Virus record (IMG/VR): IMGVR_UViG_3300031772_000100
Coordinates: 1-39,952 of that record
Direction: 5' to 3' (one strand)
Origin: a virus
Length of the DNA: 39,952 nt
Positions 30,472 through 38,181 of the stretch are shown here, piece after piece. The notes under the pieces are model-generated. The model had not been told where the DNA came from, ran no database searches, and saw only the letters and a list, made by a program, of their open reading frames with translations. Every line of letters begins with the position of its first letter. Within the stretch, counting starts at the first letter, position 1. A program made the translations under genes and the position numbers.

Positions 30472-32639
30472 CACTTGCCCTTCTGGTATTCGAGCGTGAG
30501 CCAGCACCGGCAGAATACATGAAGCGGGGGGCCGCCGTAGTCGCCCCATACTGATTCTGGCCTGCCATTCAAAGGGCCGCACAGATCACACACTTTTTCA
30601 TCCCCGCTGGCATTAAAAACCCGCTCCATCTCTATGCCCGCCTCTTTGAGCATGCCCTGGTAAACCTCTGTGCCCTGGGCATAGGCGCGTGTCACCTCAG
30701 TGACGGCGATTTGTGCCGCCCGCACATCCGTGATAGACGGCGATGCAATCAACTCCGTCAACTGCCCGACCGTCATGCCCGGCGTCTCCATAAACTGCCG
30801 GGTGGCGTTGCTGATGAGGCGGCGCGTTGTCCGATCAATGCCCTTGACCAACTCGAAAGTGTACTTGTGCGCCCATTCCATCGCCGCCGAATTGACGACG
30901 GCGATGTCAAAGTCAATCTTGCCAATGACCGCTTGCGCCATCGCCTCGTCTACCGCCGCCCTGGTGAGCACGGTTGCAATCTCGGCGCGCAGTTCGTCCA
31001 TTGCGGCCTCTGTCTCGGGCGCGCGCTTGTCCGCGATTGCCGTCACCCACTGCTTGCCGTTGGCGCTGAAGATGGCGGCGATCTTCTTGCGCAGCCGCTC
31101 CTCCAGCACCCTGTCCGGCTCCCGGCCTGCTTTCAGCGCATCATAACGCGGCAACCAGTCGAAGCCGACGACATGCACGGCTGCCTTGACCGCCGGCGGG
31201 ATATTGTCACTGTCGAAGACTGCCAACCGCCCGCGTTTCTTGCTCTTCGTCTGCCAGCGCAACAGGTCGGCCTTCATCGCCTCGGCGTCGGCCTCTTCCA
31301 GCGGCTCGGGCGTCTCGGTCTGGCCCGGCTCTTCTGCAGATTCATCAGCCGCTTGATTGTTCTGCCCAGCGAATGGCACCAATGCTTCTGGCACAGGCTT
31401 CGGTTCGGGTATCTTGCCGTCCTCCAGTTTCAACAGCGTCTCAGTGCCAATCTCGGCCGGCAGGAACAGCCCCCGGTCGTCACTCAGCGGCGCCTCGGCG
31501 TAGTACTGCGCTCGGATTTCGTCAATCGTGTGCGTGAGCGCATACTGTTGTTGCTCTTGCAAATCCACCAACCGGTCTGTCTTGCGTGGGTCGTCAAACT
31601 CACCGCGCAGGTTCTCGCCATACAGCGCGAGCAGGTTGTTGGTGATTACTTCGGCCAGGGAGCACAGCAGCGGCCAGAGCGTGTATTCAGCGAATACCGC
31701 CTTGGCTGCCTGGGCGTTGGCTTCTGTGGTGTTTTTGTCTACCAGGCCGGGAGGCACGCCGAAGACCTGGAATATCTCCTCTTTGCTCGCCTGCCGGCCG
31801 GCCAAAAATTCCATGTCTTTCTGTGACAGCGCCATCGGGATCCAATTCACGCCGCCCTGCCCGGTGCCACGCATCAGCATCGGGCCGCTGCGGTTCGTGC
31901 CGCCCCACTTGGTTTTGATATCCTCTCTAATGACTTCCCAGTCGGTGGCGTTCACCATGTCGCTGTAGGCCAGCGCACCGGGTATCTTCGCGTTGTTCTC
32001 GCCAAAGAACGCGGCATTCCATTTTTGCATATTCATGTCAGCCTGCGCCGTGGTCGCCAGTGCCTCGATGGGCGACAGTCCCACGAATGAATTGCCCGGA
32101 TGCCAGCGCCGGAAGTGGACGATCTGCCACGTCGGGATGGGGATGGTGCTGCCGCTGCCGGGGTCGTAGTCATAGCCCGCGATGTAGGAGTGCGCATCGG
32201 GTACCGGTACGATGCTGTGTGGCGGCAGCAGCCACAACTCTGCCGGCGGGTTGCCCTCTCCGCGCGGAGCATTCAGGAACCAGTAGGCATTGCCGGTCAG
32301 CGCGCGGAAGCCGACGGTGCCGGTGATGAACTCGAAGCGGCTCATCAATGGGTTGGGTTTGCCCAACAGTTGCTCGAAGGGGTGATTAAGCACGTCGGTA
32401 GACTTCTCGCCGCTCAATTCCTTGACGTTGAACTTCGTGACCGCCGTAGCCTCGGAGATCATCTGCACTGCAATAGCGACCCAGGAGAGGCGCTGGTAGA
32501 GTTCCGCCTGCGCCTGCGGCAATTGCCGCGATGGGATCGACCAACGGGCTGCCTCCGCCGTGGCGAGTAGCATTTGCGGGTATGACGGCTGCGCCTTGTG
32601 ATAACCCAAATGCGCGGCGATTGTGTCTACAAATCCCAT
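30471..32639 (-). CDS. Portal protein fused to Mu gpF-like head morphogenesis protein
   Basis: 722 residues from ATG at 32637-32639 behind GAGGGCAAGG. Residues ~1-400: HK97-type portal (WVAIAVQMISEAT, NPLMSRFEFITG, LTGNAYWFLN, WQIVHFRRWHPGNSFVGLSPIEAL, PPGLVDKNTTEANAQAAKAVFAEYTLWPLL). ~415-455: Pro/Glu linker. ~520-722: MuF domain (TDVRAAQIAVTEVTRAYAQG, VFNASGDEKVCDLCGPLNG, PLHVFCRCWL) with the Cys/His zinc-like pattern. The dodecameric portal is the DNA entry gate; MuF proteins are packaged in small number in the head. Confidence 0.9.
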   Translation of the reverse strand: MGFVDTIAAHLGYHKAQPSYPQMLLATAEAARWSIPSRQLPQAQAELYQRLSWVAIAVQMISEATAVTKFNVKELSGEKSTDVLNHPFEQLLGKPNPLMSRFEFITGTVGFRALTGNAYWFLNAPRGEGNPPAELWLLPPHSIVPVPDAHSYIAGYDYDPGSGSTIPIPTWQIVHFRRWHPGNSFVGLSPIEALATTAQADMNMQKWNAAFFGENNAKIPGALAYSDMVNATDWEVIREDIKTKWGGTNRSGPMLMRGTGQGGVNWIPMALSQKDMEFLAGRQASKEEIFQVFGVPPGLVDKNTTEANAQAAKAVFAEYTLWPLLCSLAEVITNNLLALYGENLRGEFDDPRKTDRLVDLQEQQQYALTHTIDEIRAQYYAEAPLSDDRGLFLPAEIGTETLLKLEDGKIPEPKPVPEALVPFAGQNNQAADESAEEPGQTETPEPLEEADAEAMKADLLRWQTKSKKRGRLAVFDSDNIPPAVKAAVHVVGFDWLPRYDALKAGREPDRVLEERLRKKIAAIFSANGKQWVTAIADKRAPETEAAMDELRAEIATVLTRAAVDEAMAQAVIGKIDFDIAVVNSAAMEWAHKYTFELVKGIDRTTRRLISNATRQFMETPGMTVGQLTELIASPSITDVRAAQIAVTEVTRAYAQGTEVYQGMLKEAGIEMERVFNASGDEKVCDLCGPLNGRPESVWGDYGGPPLHVFCRCWLTLEYQKGK

Positions 32640-32647
32640 CCTTGCCC

Positions 32648-33904
32648 TCACACGAATGTCACCAGATCAGTCACAGATGGACCACCCAGCCCTTGCACTC
32701 CATAGCGCAACGCGTCCAGGTGGTGGTAACTTTCCTTGTCGCGTATCTTCTCTGTCGCCTCGCCGTTGTCGTTTGTCACTCGGCTGTAGCTGCCCAGCTC
32801 GTCGCGCAGGCCGGCGCAACTGTCGAAGACGAACAGCCGCCGCGTCTTGAACAGAGCAATCACCCGGTCAATGCCCGCCTCCACGTCAACGATGATCGGC
32901 TCCCGCGCCGAGATGCCGGCCGCCCGCCAATCAAGGCGCTGCTGCACCTCGGACTTCGCGCCCAGATGCCACGATTGCATATTCAATCCCGCCGCCTGCG
33001 CTAGTGCCTCAGCCGCGTGTTGGTTGGTCGTCTTGCCACCGCTCAGTGTGCTATGATAGGCGTAGTACACATTGGCTCCCGGGTCGTGCGCCAGCCAGAT
33101 CGTCGCCGTGTTGACTGCGCCGGGGTCTATGCCCACAAAGCGTAGCCATTCCGGCGGCAAGTCGAAAGGATGCACGAGGTGTCCGCCATCCTCCCGGTAG
33201 GTGTCGCCATAGTCCGCATAGATCAATCCCGGCGGCAGGTCGAATTGCCCCAGATAGAACATGCGAAACTTCCACTGCGCCAGTTTCGCCTTCTGCCGCT
33301 CGAATTCGGCGTGTGGGAAGAGCGGATTGAGAATACTTGGAAATTGGATCACCCGCGTATCCGTTGCGCCCGCCCGCCACGGTTCGTACACCTGCTGCTT
33401 GAGCCAGCCCAGATTGTAAAGCGTTGTGCCGGCCAGCACCCGCCCCTCGTACAGAGATAAGCGCCGCTGCACCGCTTCCCACGCAGCCAGCCGAAATTGA
33501 TCTTGTCCACATTCGTCCAGGATGGCCGCCTTCGCCGTGGCCGACTCCAGCGACTCGGGGTGCGTTGCCGAACCGAACACCACGCGCGTCTTGCTGCGCC
33601 GATACTCGAAGACGCGCGCCGATGCCTTGTACTCGCCCAGGTGTAGCGTGTGCTGAAAGATGTCCAGAAACGCAGGCAACAGCTTGAGTTGCAATAGCGG
33701 GAAGGTAGCAGTCACGGCCAGATAGTCGCCCGGCCCGCACGTCTGTATCTCGCGCCACAGCCAGAGCGGCAGGAATGAGGTTTTGCCCCCCTGTGTCCCG
33801 GCGAGCATCCAGGTAAAGCGCCGTTCCGACTGCCAGGCTTTCCACTGGCCGGGATGGGGATAAATGTCCAGGGTACTGCCGTTCTGCTGCCATAGGACGC
33901 TCAC
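32648..33904 (-). CDS. terL: Terminase large subunit
   Basis: 418 residues, GTG overlapping the small-subunit stop (GTGA). ATPase: Walker A AGTQGGKT (35-42) and Walker B AAILDE (126-131). Nuclease: Asp260 (VGIDPGA), Asp340 region (IIVDVEAG), Asp397 (HHLDALRY). It cuts concatemers and pumps DNA into the prohead. Length is normal. Confidence 0.92.
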   Translation of the reverse strand: MSVLWQQNGSTLDIYPHPGQWKAWQSERRFTWMLAGTQGGKTSFLPLWLWREIQTCGPGDYLAVTATFPLLQLKLLPAFLDIFQHTLHLGEYKASARVFEYRRSKTRVVFGSATHPESLESATAKAAILDECGQDQFRLAAWEAVQRRLSLYEGRVLAGTTLYNLGWLKQQVYEPWRAGATDTRVIQFPSILNPLFPHAEFERQKAKLAQWKFRMFYLGQFDLPPGLIYADYGDTYREDGGHLVHPFDLPPEWLRFVGIDPGAVNTATIWLAHDPGANVYYAYHSTLSGGKTTNQHAAEALAQAAGLNMQSWHLGAKSEVQQRLDWRAAGISAREPIIVDVEAGIDRVIALFKTRRLFVFDSCAGLRDELGSYSRVTNDNGEATEKIRDKESYHHLDALRYGVQGLGGPSVTDLVTFV

Positions 33905-34302
33905 TCACCAGCACTCTCCGGCGGCGCGTGTACTACAGCGGAATTGATAGGGATAAGCGGCTCGCCCTCTGCGCCCGTAAGTTCCGTCCGGTCGGCATAC
34001 CCCCGGTCGCGGCACTTGCGCGCCAGATACCAGCGTGCATCCGACGCATCCTGCTGCGTCTGGAATTCCCTCTGGTGGGTCGCTGCCAGTTTGATGTTCA
34101 TAACAACCACGCTCTCGGCTACGTCGCCCAGGCTCTGCACCTCAGCGTCGTATGCCTCACGCACTGACGGCCAGCGCTTGAGATAGCGGTCAACGCTCAG
34201 GCGATTGACGCCCAACTTCTGCGCGATGTGCGCTTTTATACCACCACTGCCTTTGATGGTGGCTATCATCTGGTCGGCTGTCACTTTCGTATCTTGTCCC
34301 AT
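33901..34302 (-). CDS. Terminase small subunit-like DNA-binding protein
   Basis: 133 residues directly upstream of terL. GGIKAHIAQKLGVNRLSVDRYLKRWPSVREAYDAE is an HTH followed by helices (GDVAESVVVMNIKLAATH, DASDARWYLARKCRDRGYAD) as in phage small terminases that recognise the packaging site. The ribosome-binding site is weak. Confidence 0.75.
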   Translation of the reverse strand: MGQDTKVTADQMIATIKGSGGIKAHIAQKLGVNRLSVDRYLKRWPSVREAYDAEVQSLGDVAESVVVMNIKLAATHQREFQTQQDASDARWYLARKCRDRGYADRTELTGAEGEPLIPINSAVVHAPPESAGE

Positions 34303-34318
34303 TCCATTGTCACAAGTG

Positions 34319-35602
34319 TTACGTCAACCGCTCAATCGCGATGCCCGGAAAGGCGGTGGCCATGCGCTCCAAAGCCACGGCGACATAGCCGGCGCTTATC
34401 TCACACGCCCGACAGCGCCGCCCAAGGTTCTGGCAGGCGACCATCGTGGTGCCCGTTCCGCAGTATGGTTCATGAACGATACCGCCAGAGAGTGAATGAT
34501 TCGCCACACTGAACATTGCCGGCAACGGGGGCATACCCGCACCATGATCCTTCAAGCCGACAGCAAGTCCTTCGCCGTGGGACGAATCAATCCATCCGTT
34601 TTGCGATGGGTACTTGCCGGTCGTCTGCTTCGTGAACATCTGGGGGCCAGCAATTCTCCACGTCCACAGATGTTCCCAATTCGTCGCGGCCCGATTAGAC
34701 GAAATGCACTGCATTGATCCTGTGCCAGCTCCGGGCTTGCACCATATTCGGCGCGACCATAGCACCCAACCGGCGGCGCGAAATATCGGCCAGTATTCCA
34801 ATGCCATCGGGTACTCCGACGGGCCGTCAGTCCCCACAATCTTTGATGCAGAAACGATGTCACCAAAGTTGACAACAGCAAAACCACCATCGCGCACCAC
34901 GCAATCACGCCACAACTCGGCAACCTTAGGCAGCATCACACGCAAGTTCTCGATTGTGTCCTGATATTCGCCGTAATCCACGCCGACTGCATACGGTGGG
35001 CTGGTGAATACACAATCAGCCCTCTCCCCGCCCATCACGCGCTCTACCACGACGCGGTCCGTGCAATCGCCGCAGACCAAGCGATGTTCCCCGATGCGCC
35101 ACAGATCACCCAACGCCACGCCCCACTTGACGCGCAGTTCCTCCGCCTTGTCCACCTGCGCTTCGGCATCCACCGGCTCCGGCTGTAGTCCGGCGTTGCG
35201 CAGCAGTTCCTCCAGTTCGTCCGGCTTGAACATCCCATCCAAGTCCATGCCCGCGCCTATGTCCTCCAGTAGTTTTGTCACGTCCCAGTCAAGGTCGAGT
35301 TCTCCCACGCGATTGTCGGCCCAGGCCAGTTGGCGCGCGTTCGCGTCCGTCTCCAGGTCGAGGTCAGTGCGCTGCACAGCGACCAACCTCGAACCGTCAC
35401 TGGGCACAAGGATCATATCCTCTAGCCCGATGTCGACGGCGGCTTGCAGGGTTTTGTTGCCGGCAATGACCCGCCCGTGTTTGTCTACCAGGATGGACCG
35501 TCCGGCCCCCAACTCGCGCAGTGACTTATCCAGCAGGGCAAGGCCGCGCTGTGTGCCCTTGTTGGCATTGCGGACATCGGGTATCAGATCGGTCGCCTTC
35601 AC
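34319..35602 (-). CDS. ParB-like nuclease domain fused to DNA methyltransferase (N4-C/N6-A type)
   Basis: 427 residues from a GTG at 35600-35602 overlapping the previous stop. N-terminal ~150: ParB/Srx-like domain (RSILVDKHGRVIAGNKTLQAAVDIGL). Then GVALGDLWRIGEHRLVCGDC, catalytic TSPPY (~200-204), GGFAVVNFGD and the SAM-binding EPYCGTGTT (~378-386). The motif order TSPPY before FxGxG is beta-class; SPPY permits N4-cytosine or N6-adenine. Sits immediately before the terminase genes. Confidence 0.85.
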   Translation of the reverse strand: MKATDLIPDVRNANKGTQRGLALLDKSLRELGAGRSILVDKHGRVIAGNKTLQAAVDIGLEDMILVPSDGSRLVAVQRTDLDLETDANARQLAWADNRVGELDLDWDVTKLLEDIGAGMDLDGMFKPDELEELLRNAGLQPEPVDAEAQVDKAEELRVKWGVALGDLWRIGEHRLVCGDCTDRVVVERVMGGERADCVFTSPPYAVGVDYGEYQDTIENLRVMLPKVAELWRDCVVRDGGFAVVNFGDIVSASKIVGTDGPSEYPMALEYWPIFRAAGWVLWSRRIWCKPGAGTGSMQCISSNRAATNWEHLWTWRIAGPQMFTKQTTGKYPSQNGWIDSSHGEGLAVGLKDHGAGMPPLPAMFSVANHSLSGGIVHEPYCGTGTTMVACQNLGRRCRACEISAGYVAVALERMATAFPGIAIERLT

Positions 35603-35925
35603 TCCCACACCGCCACCCTTCCGCCACCTATGCGCCGGTAGGTCTGCGCGTCCACTTCCAGAATCAACGAGTGCGTCTTGCGTTCTATCGCGTCGCTCGG
35701 CGCTGCGCAGTCCACCACATAGCACCAGGTCGCGCCGCGGCCGTGTAGCACCAGCACGTATTCGCCGATCCGGTCATCATTGAGCGCCGCGAGACAAAGC
35801 CCCGGCGCCGGCTGCGTGATCTGTCCCCAGCTCACCCGCCGCTCAGCCACACGCTCGGCAACGCCAGGCGCATAGGGCGTCACAAGGCCGAAGTGGAGGG
35901 CGAGGAGCAGGGCCAGGAAGGTCAT
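35599..35925 (-). CDS. Exported RlpA/double-psi-barrel-like protein, candidate lysis enzyme
   Basis: 108 residues. Hydrophobic N-terminus (MTFLALLLALHFGLV) acts as signal peptide or anchor. The rest, YAPGVAERVAERR, PGLCLAALNDDRIGEYVLV, CYVVDCAAPSD (Asp72, Cys73), SLILEVDAQTYRRIG, fits the RlpA-like double-psi barrel group, in which an Asp serves lytic transglycosylases. It follows holin and XhlA-like genes in a lysis-cassette order; no other endolysin is seen. Enzymatic activity is inferred. Confidence 0.55.
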   Translation of the reverse strand: MTFLALLLALHFGLVTPYAPGVAERVAERRVSWGQITQPAPGLCLAALNDDRIGEYVLVLHGRGATWCYVVDCAAPSDAIERKTHSLILEVDAQTYRRIGGGRVAVWE

Positions 35926-35926
35926 A

Positions 35927-36205
35927 TCAGCTCTTGAACCACACGCCGATGGCCGATGCTACCGTAGTCCCCAGCGCTATAGCGCCGGCTGCAATGCCCC
36001 GCTCGGTTTTGTGGGTCTCGACGTGGCCTTCCCACTTCTCAGCAGATTTGGTACACCAGTCCTCAGCCGCACGTAAGCGCCTTTCGTGCTCATCCTGCCG
36101 GGTGATTACCCGCTGACTCAAGGCCTCAACCTGTTCGCTCAGGTTGACGATACTTTGCTGCACGAGAGCCAATGTCACCCGCCCGTTTGCCTCTGGGCCG
36201 GTCAT
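35927..36205 (-). CDS. XhlA-like coiled-coil membrane protein
   Basis: 92 residues, ATG overlapping the holin stop (ATGA). Coiled coil at ~12-60 (LVQQSIVNLSEQVEALSQRV, RRLRAAEDW) and a C-terminal hydrophobic helix ~70-90 (IAAGAIALGTTVASAIGVWF): the plan of XhlA-type proteins that work with holins to lyse the cell. A tail-tip or spanin-like role is less likely. Confidence 0.65.
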   Translation of the reverse strand: MTGPEANGRVTLALVQQSIVNLSEQVEALSQRVITRQDEHERRLRAAEDWCTKSAEKWEGHVETHKTERGIAAGAIALGTTVASAIGVWFKS

Positions 36206-36585
36206 GCCGTCGGCTCCGTCTTGATCGTTTGCCAATCGAGGTTAAAATTCTCATACACGCTAGCCTCAATCAACGCACTCAGTTTCTCCAGGTCAAGGGT
36301 GATGTTGCGGGCCTTCAAGAATTGCTCAGCCAGGTCAAGCGCCAATTCCTTTTTGGCGAGACCCGATGCCCGCGCCTTATCGGCCAGGCCCGATTGCTCG
36401 GCCGCCAGCACCGCGAAGCGCACGGCGTCCTCAATCGCCGTCCACCGCTGCGCGCCCAGCCGGCCCTGCAGCCAACGGATGCCCTGCGCCAGTAGCGCCA
36501 CCAGGAACACGATCACGATGGGCGCCAGAACGCGCACGGCCTCATTCAGCAAGAGTTGTAGCCAGGCATTGGTCTCGTTTGACAT
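36202..36585 (-). CDS. Phage holin, LL-H type
   Basis: 127 residues after AGGAGC. One transmembrane helix at ~17-36 (VRVLAPIVIVFLVALLAQGI), then RFAVLAAEQSG, KKELALDLAEQFLKARNITLD and LSALIEASV, the pattern of LL-H-type holins. First gene after the late promoter and terminator-like hairpin. Confidence 0.75.
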   Translation of the reverse strand: MSNETNAWLQLLLNEAVRVLAPIVIVFLVALLAQGIRWLQGRLGAQRWTAIEDAVRFAVLAAEQSGLADKARASGLAKKELALDLAEQFLKARNITLDLEKLSALIEASVYENFNLDWQTIKTEPTA

Positions 36586-36609
36586 TGATTGCTCCTGTTT
36601 TGTGTAAAC

Positions 36610-36680
36610 AAAAATCCCGGTCGCAATGATGGCTCGCCATGACCGTATCGGTCAGGCGAACCAGATCATCGCGCCGGGAT
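36610..36680 (-). terminator. Long terminator-like hairpin before the holin gene
   Basis: On the minus strand ATCCCGG…CCGGGAT closes a stem of about 30 base pairs built from four stacked segments (including GGTTCGCC/GGCGAGCC and TGACCG-ATA-CGGTCA), with only small bulges, followed by five Us. It ends about 24 bases before the holin ATG and lies downstream of its own promoter (36720-36748). Confidence 0.75.
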
Positions 36681-36697
36681 GTGGCACCTCGTCACGC

Positions 36698-36907
36698 TCA
36701 GTTCTGGTTGTCTGTGTTCACCATACCACAAGATGTTGTGGTTGTCAAGCCCTGTCGCTTCAAGCTGCACTGGAAGACGACGCGCTGGATGGCACCTTCC
36801 TCCACATGCAATGTGACCTGGCCGTAGCCCACAGCCAACACGGCGGTCAGGGCGCGCTCCAACTCGGACAACATCGGCGTCAGGATGGTCAGCACAGAGT
36901 CAGGCAT
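36698..36907 (-). CDS. DUF2292 (YezD)-like small protein
   Basis: 69 residues from ATG at 36905-36907 behind GGGAGCC. LERALTAVLAVGYGQVTLHVEEGAIQRVV fits the small DUF2292 pattern (helix, then GYG-x-VT-x-x-V-x-x-G). Function unknown. The promoter for the lysis genes lies in its 3' end. Confidence 0.6.
   Translation of the reverse strand: MPDSVLTILTPMLSELERALTAVLAVGYGQVTLHVEEGAIQRVVFQCSLKRQGLTTTTSCGMVNTDNQN
36720..36748 (-). promoter_or_regulatory. Late-module promoter with inverted repeat
   Basis: TTGACA (36748-36743), 17 bases, TATGGT (36725-36720) with a TG extended -10. The spacer is itself ACCACAA-CATC-TTGTGGT-like: a 7-bp inverted repeat (36725-36731 and 36736-36742), a candidate operator. 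It is inside the DUF2292 gene end and ~40 bases upstream of the long hairpin. Confidence 0.65.
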
Positions 36908-36935
36908 GATGGCTCCCATGTTCGCGCGCAAACAT

Positions 36936-37037
36936 TCACCGCTCCCACTCCATCCGTGATACCCACCATAGCACGGCCAGCACGACAGCCGCACCGAACG
37001 CGACGCCGGAGAGCCAGAGTAGCAGGCGCTCGATCAT
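36936..37037 (-). CDS. Single-pass membrane peptide (33 aa)
   Basis: ATG at 37035-37037 overlaps the upstream stop (ATGA); an ATG at 37052 behind GGAAG is an alternative giving 38 residues. MIERLLLWLSGVAFGAAVVLAVLWW is one transmembrane helix with a charged end (SRMEWER). Third tiny membrane peptide in the genome. Function unknown. Confidence 0.5.
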   Translation of the reverse strand: MIERLLLWLSGVAFGAAVVLAVLWWVSRMEWER

Positions 37038-37216
37038 TGCCAGCGTCGCCATGAATCTTCCAGATCGCGCATCTTGATATTTACAGGCTTCCAGTAAATG
37101 CGCTGACAACCACCACACCTGTACGCCTCATGCACAACATCACCGTCCGCCGGCTCATCTTCAGTCGGCGAGCGCGCTACCACGCCACCGCAGTTAATAC
37201 ATCGGCAGTTTCTCAT
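37034..37216 (-). CDS. Small zinc-ribbon protein
   Basis: 60 residues; ATGA overlap with the previous gene. NCRCINCGGVV and YRCGGCQRIYW give a four-cysteine ribbon. Part of a run of very short coupled genes after the helicase loader. Function unknown. Confidence 0.65.
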   Translation of the reverse strand: MRNCRCINCGGVVARSPTEDEPADGDVVHEAYRCGGCQRIYWKPVNIKMRDLEDSWRRWQ

Positions 37217-37344
37217 CCCACCCTCCGCACATACTTGCGGCCTTTCTGGCCTTGCCGCGTTATCGCCCCGGTGTACAGCTCGAGGCCGGGCACCAATCCG
37301 CGCAGGATTGCACCCAGGAACATTTCGCTTGGTTGTTGCTTCAC
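37213..37344 (-). CDS. Small basic protein (43 aa)
   Basis: GTG at 37342-37344 overlaps the previous stop, with GGAGGTGAC at the right distance. The product has a hydrophobic middle (MFLGAILRGLVPGLELY) and a basic end (GQKGRKYVRRVG). Could associate with membrane or nucleic acid; no family recognised. Confidence 0.5.
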   Translation of the reverse strand: MKQQPSEMFLGAILRGLVPGLELYTGAITRQGQKGRKYVRRVG

Positions 37345-37562
37345 AACGTCACCTCCTGGCCGCCGCACATAGCGACAAACAACGTCTCGCAGCACGCCGC
37401 CCCGCCCTTGCGTTGGTTCTCTCGGCACTCGGCAAGCAACGGGCAGCCAGGGAAGCGTCGGGCGGTCCGCCGGCTAGACTCGCAGTGCTTGAATTGGCCG
37501 TGAATGGCGGGCGGCTGCTCACCGATGATGTCCAGGTCGGGGAAGAATTGGGGTAAAGTCAC
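37341..37562 (-). CDS. Cysteine-rich small protein (73 aa)
   Basis: GTG at 37560-37562 overlaps the previous stop (GTGA). Six Cys, arranged KHCESS…FPGCPLLAECRENQ…ACCETLF…MCGG. The GCPLLAEC block recalls WhiB-type iron-sulfur proteins, but the CxxC pair expected there is missing, so only a metal-binding protein can be claimed. Confidence 0.5.
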   Translation of the reverse strand: MTLPQFFPDLDIIGEQPPAIHGQFKHCESSRRTARRFPGCPLLAECRENQRKGGAACCETLFVAMCGGQEVTL

Positions 37563-37807
37563 GGCATTGGTTCCGTTGTCGCAGTGCCGTAGGTACTGAT
37601 ACCGCCCTCTCGTTGGTACAGCTTCCCAACCCCAACTTGTGCCAGTGACCCGCAATACGGGCACATCAGGAATGCGGGCAGGTCCTCAGGCATCGGCACG
37701 GCCGCCGGATGGATCATCACCAGCGCGCGCTGGCACCTATCGCAGAATGACATACTGGACACGATAGCCTCGTACAGATCGATGCAACTGCGGTGTGTCT
37801 TTCTCAT
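37559..37807 (-). CDS. Small zinc-ribbon protein (82 aa)
   Basis: ATG at 37805-37807 overlaps the previous stop (ATGA). SFCDRCQRALV and FLMCPYCGSLAQ form a CxxC…CxxC ribbon around a ~26-residue loop. Coupled to genes on both sides. Function unknown. Confidence 0.65.
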   Translation of the reverse strand: MRKTHRSCIDLYEAIVSSMSFCDRCQRALVMIHPAAVPMPEDLPAFLMCPYCGSLAQVGVGKLYQREGGISTYGTATTEPMP

Positions 37808-38178
37808 GGCGTCGGCTCCCCGAGTGCGGCGCGAGCGGCGTCGAGCCAACCATACCAATTCCTTCGTGTCTTGCCAGTCGTAACAAAGGTCATGGTCTGG
37901 TCAATCGCTGGCATCGGCTCCCGCACTAACTCCCGCAGTTCATTCCGCTCCCCCTCCAGCGCGTGGTAGTTCGCCTCCCACTGCGCCCGGAAATCCTCGG
38001 CTGCCCGGCAGTGGTCAATCAGTCGGTCGCGTTCGGCTTGCATCTCAGTCAACCGCTCACGGTATTGATTGGCCTGCAGACGCAATACCTGAATATCCGT
38101 GTGATCTGTGTCAGTCATGCATTCCTCCCCATTCCACACCTTGCGCAAACTGTCGCCCTCACGAACCATCATTTTCAT
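37804..38178 (-). CDS. Coiled-coil protein (124 aa)
   Basis: ATG at 38176-38178 is right behind GGAGGTGACGA at the loader stop; a second start at 38118 with GGGGAGGA is possible and would give 104 residues. Long helix (VLRLQANQYRERLTEMQAERDRL, HALEGERNELRELV), then WYGWLDAARAALGE, like the end of the protein at 2883-3143. Function unknown. Confidence 0.6.
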   Translation of the reverse strand: MKMMVREGDSLRKVWNGEECMTDTDHTDIQVLRLQANQYRERLTEMQAERDRLIDHCRAAEDFRAQWEANYHALEGERNELRELVREPMPAIDQTMTFVTTGKTRRNWYGWLDAARAALGEPTP

Positions 38179-38181
38179 TCG

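Noticed and set aside
33051-33914. A 287-codon ORF in another frame of terL
   Set aside because: Shadow frame of the terminase; no motif and no ribosome-binding site.
37341-37562. WhiB-like iron-sulfur regulator
   Set aside because: The GCPLLAEC block is suggestive, but the CxxC pair and the C-terminal Gly-Trp turn are missing.
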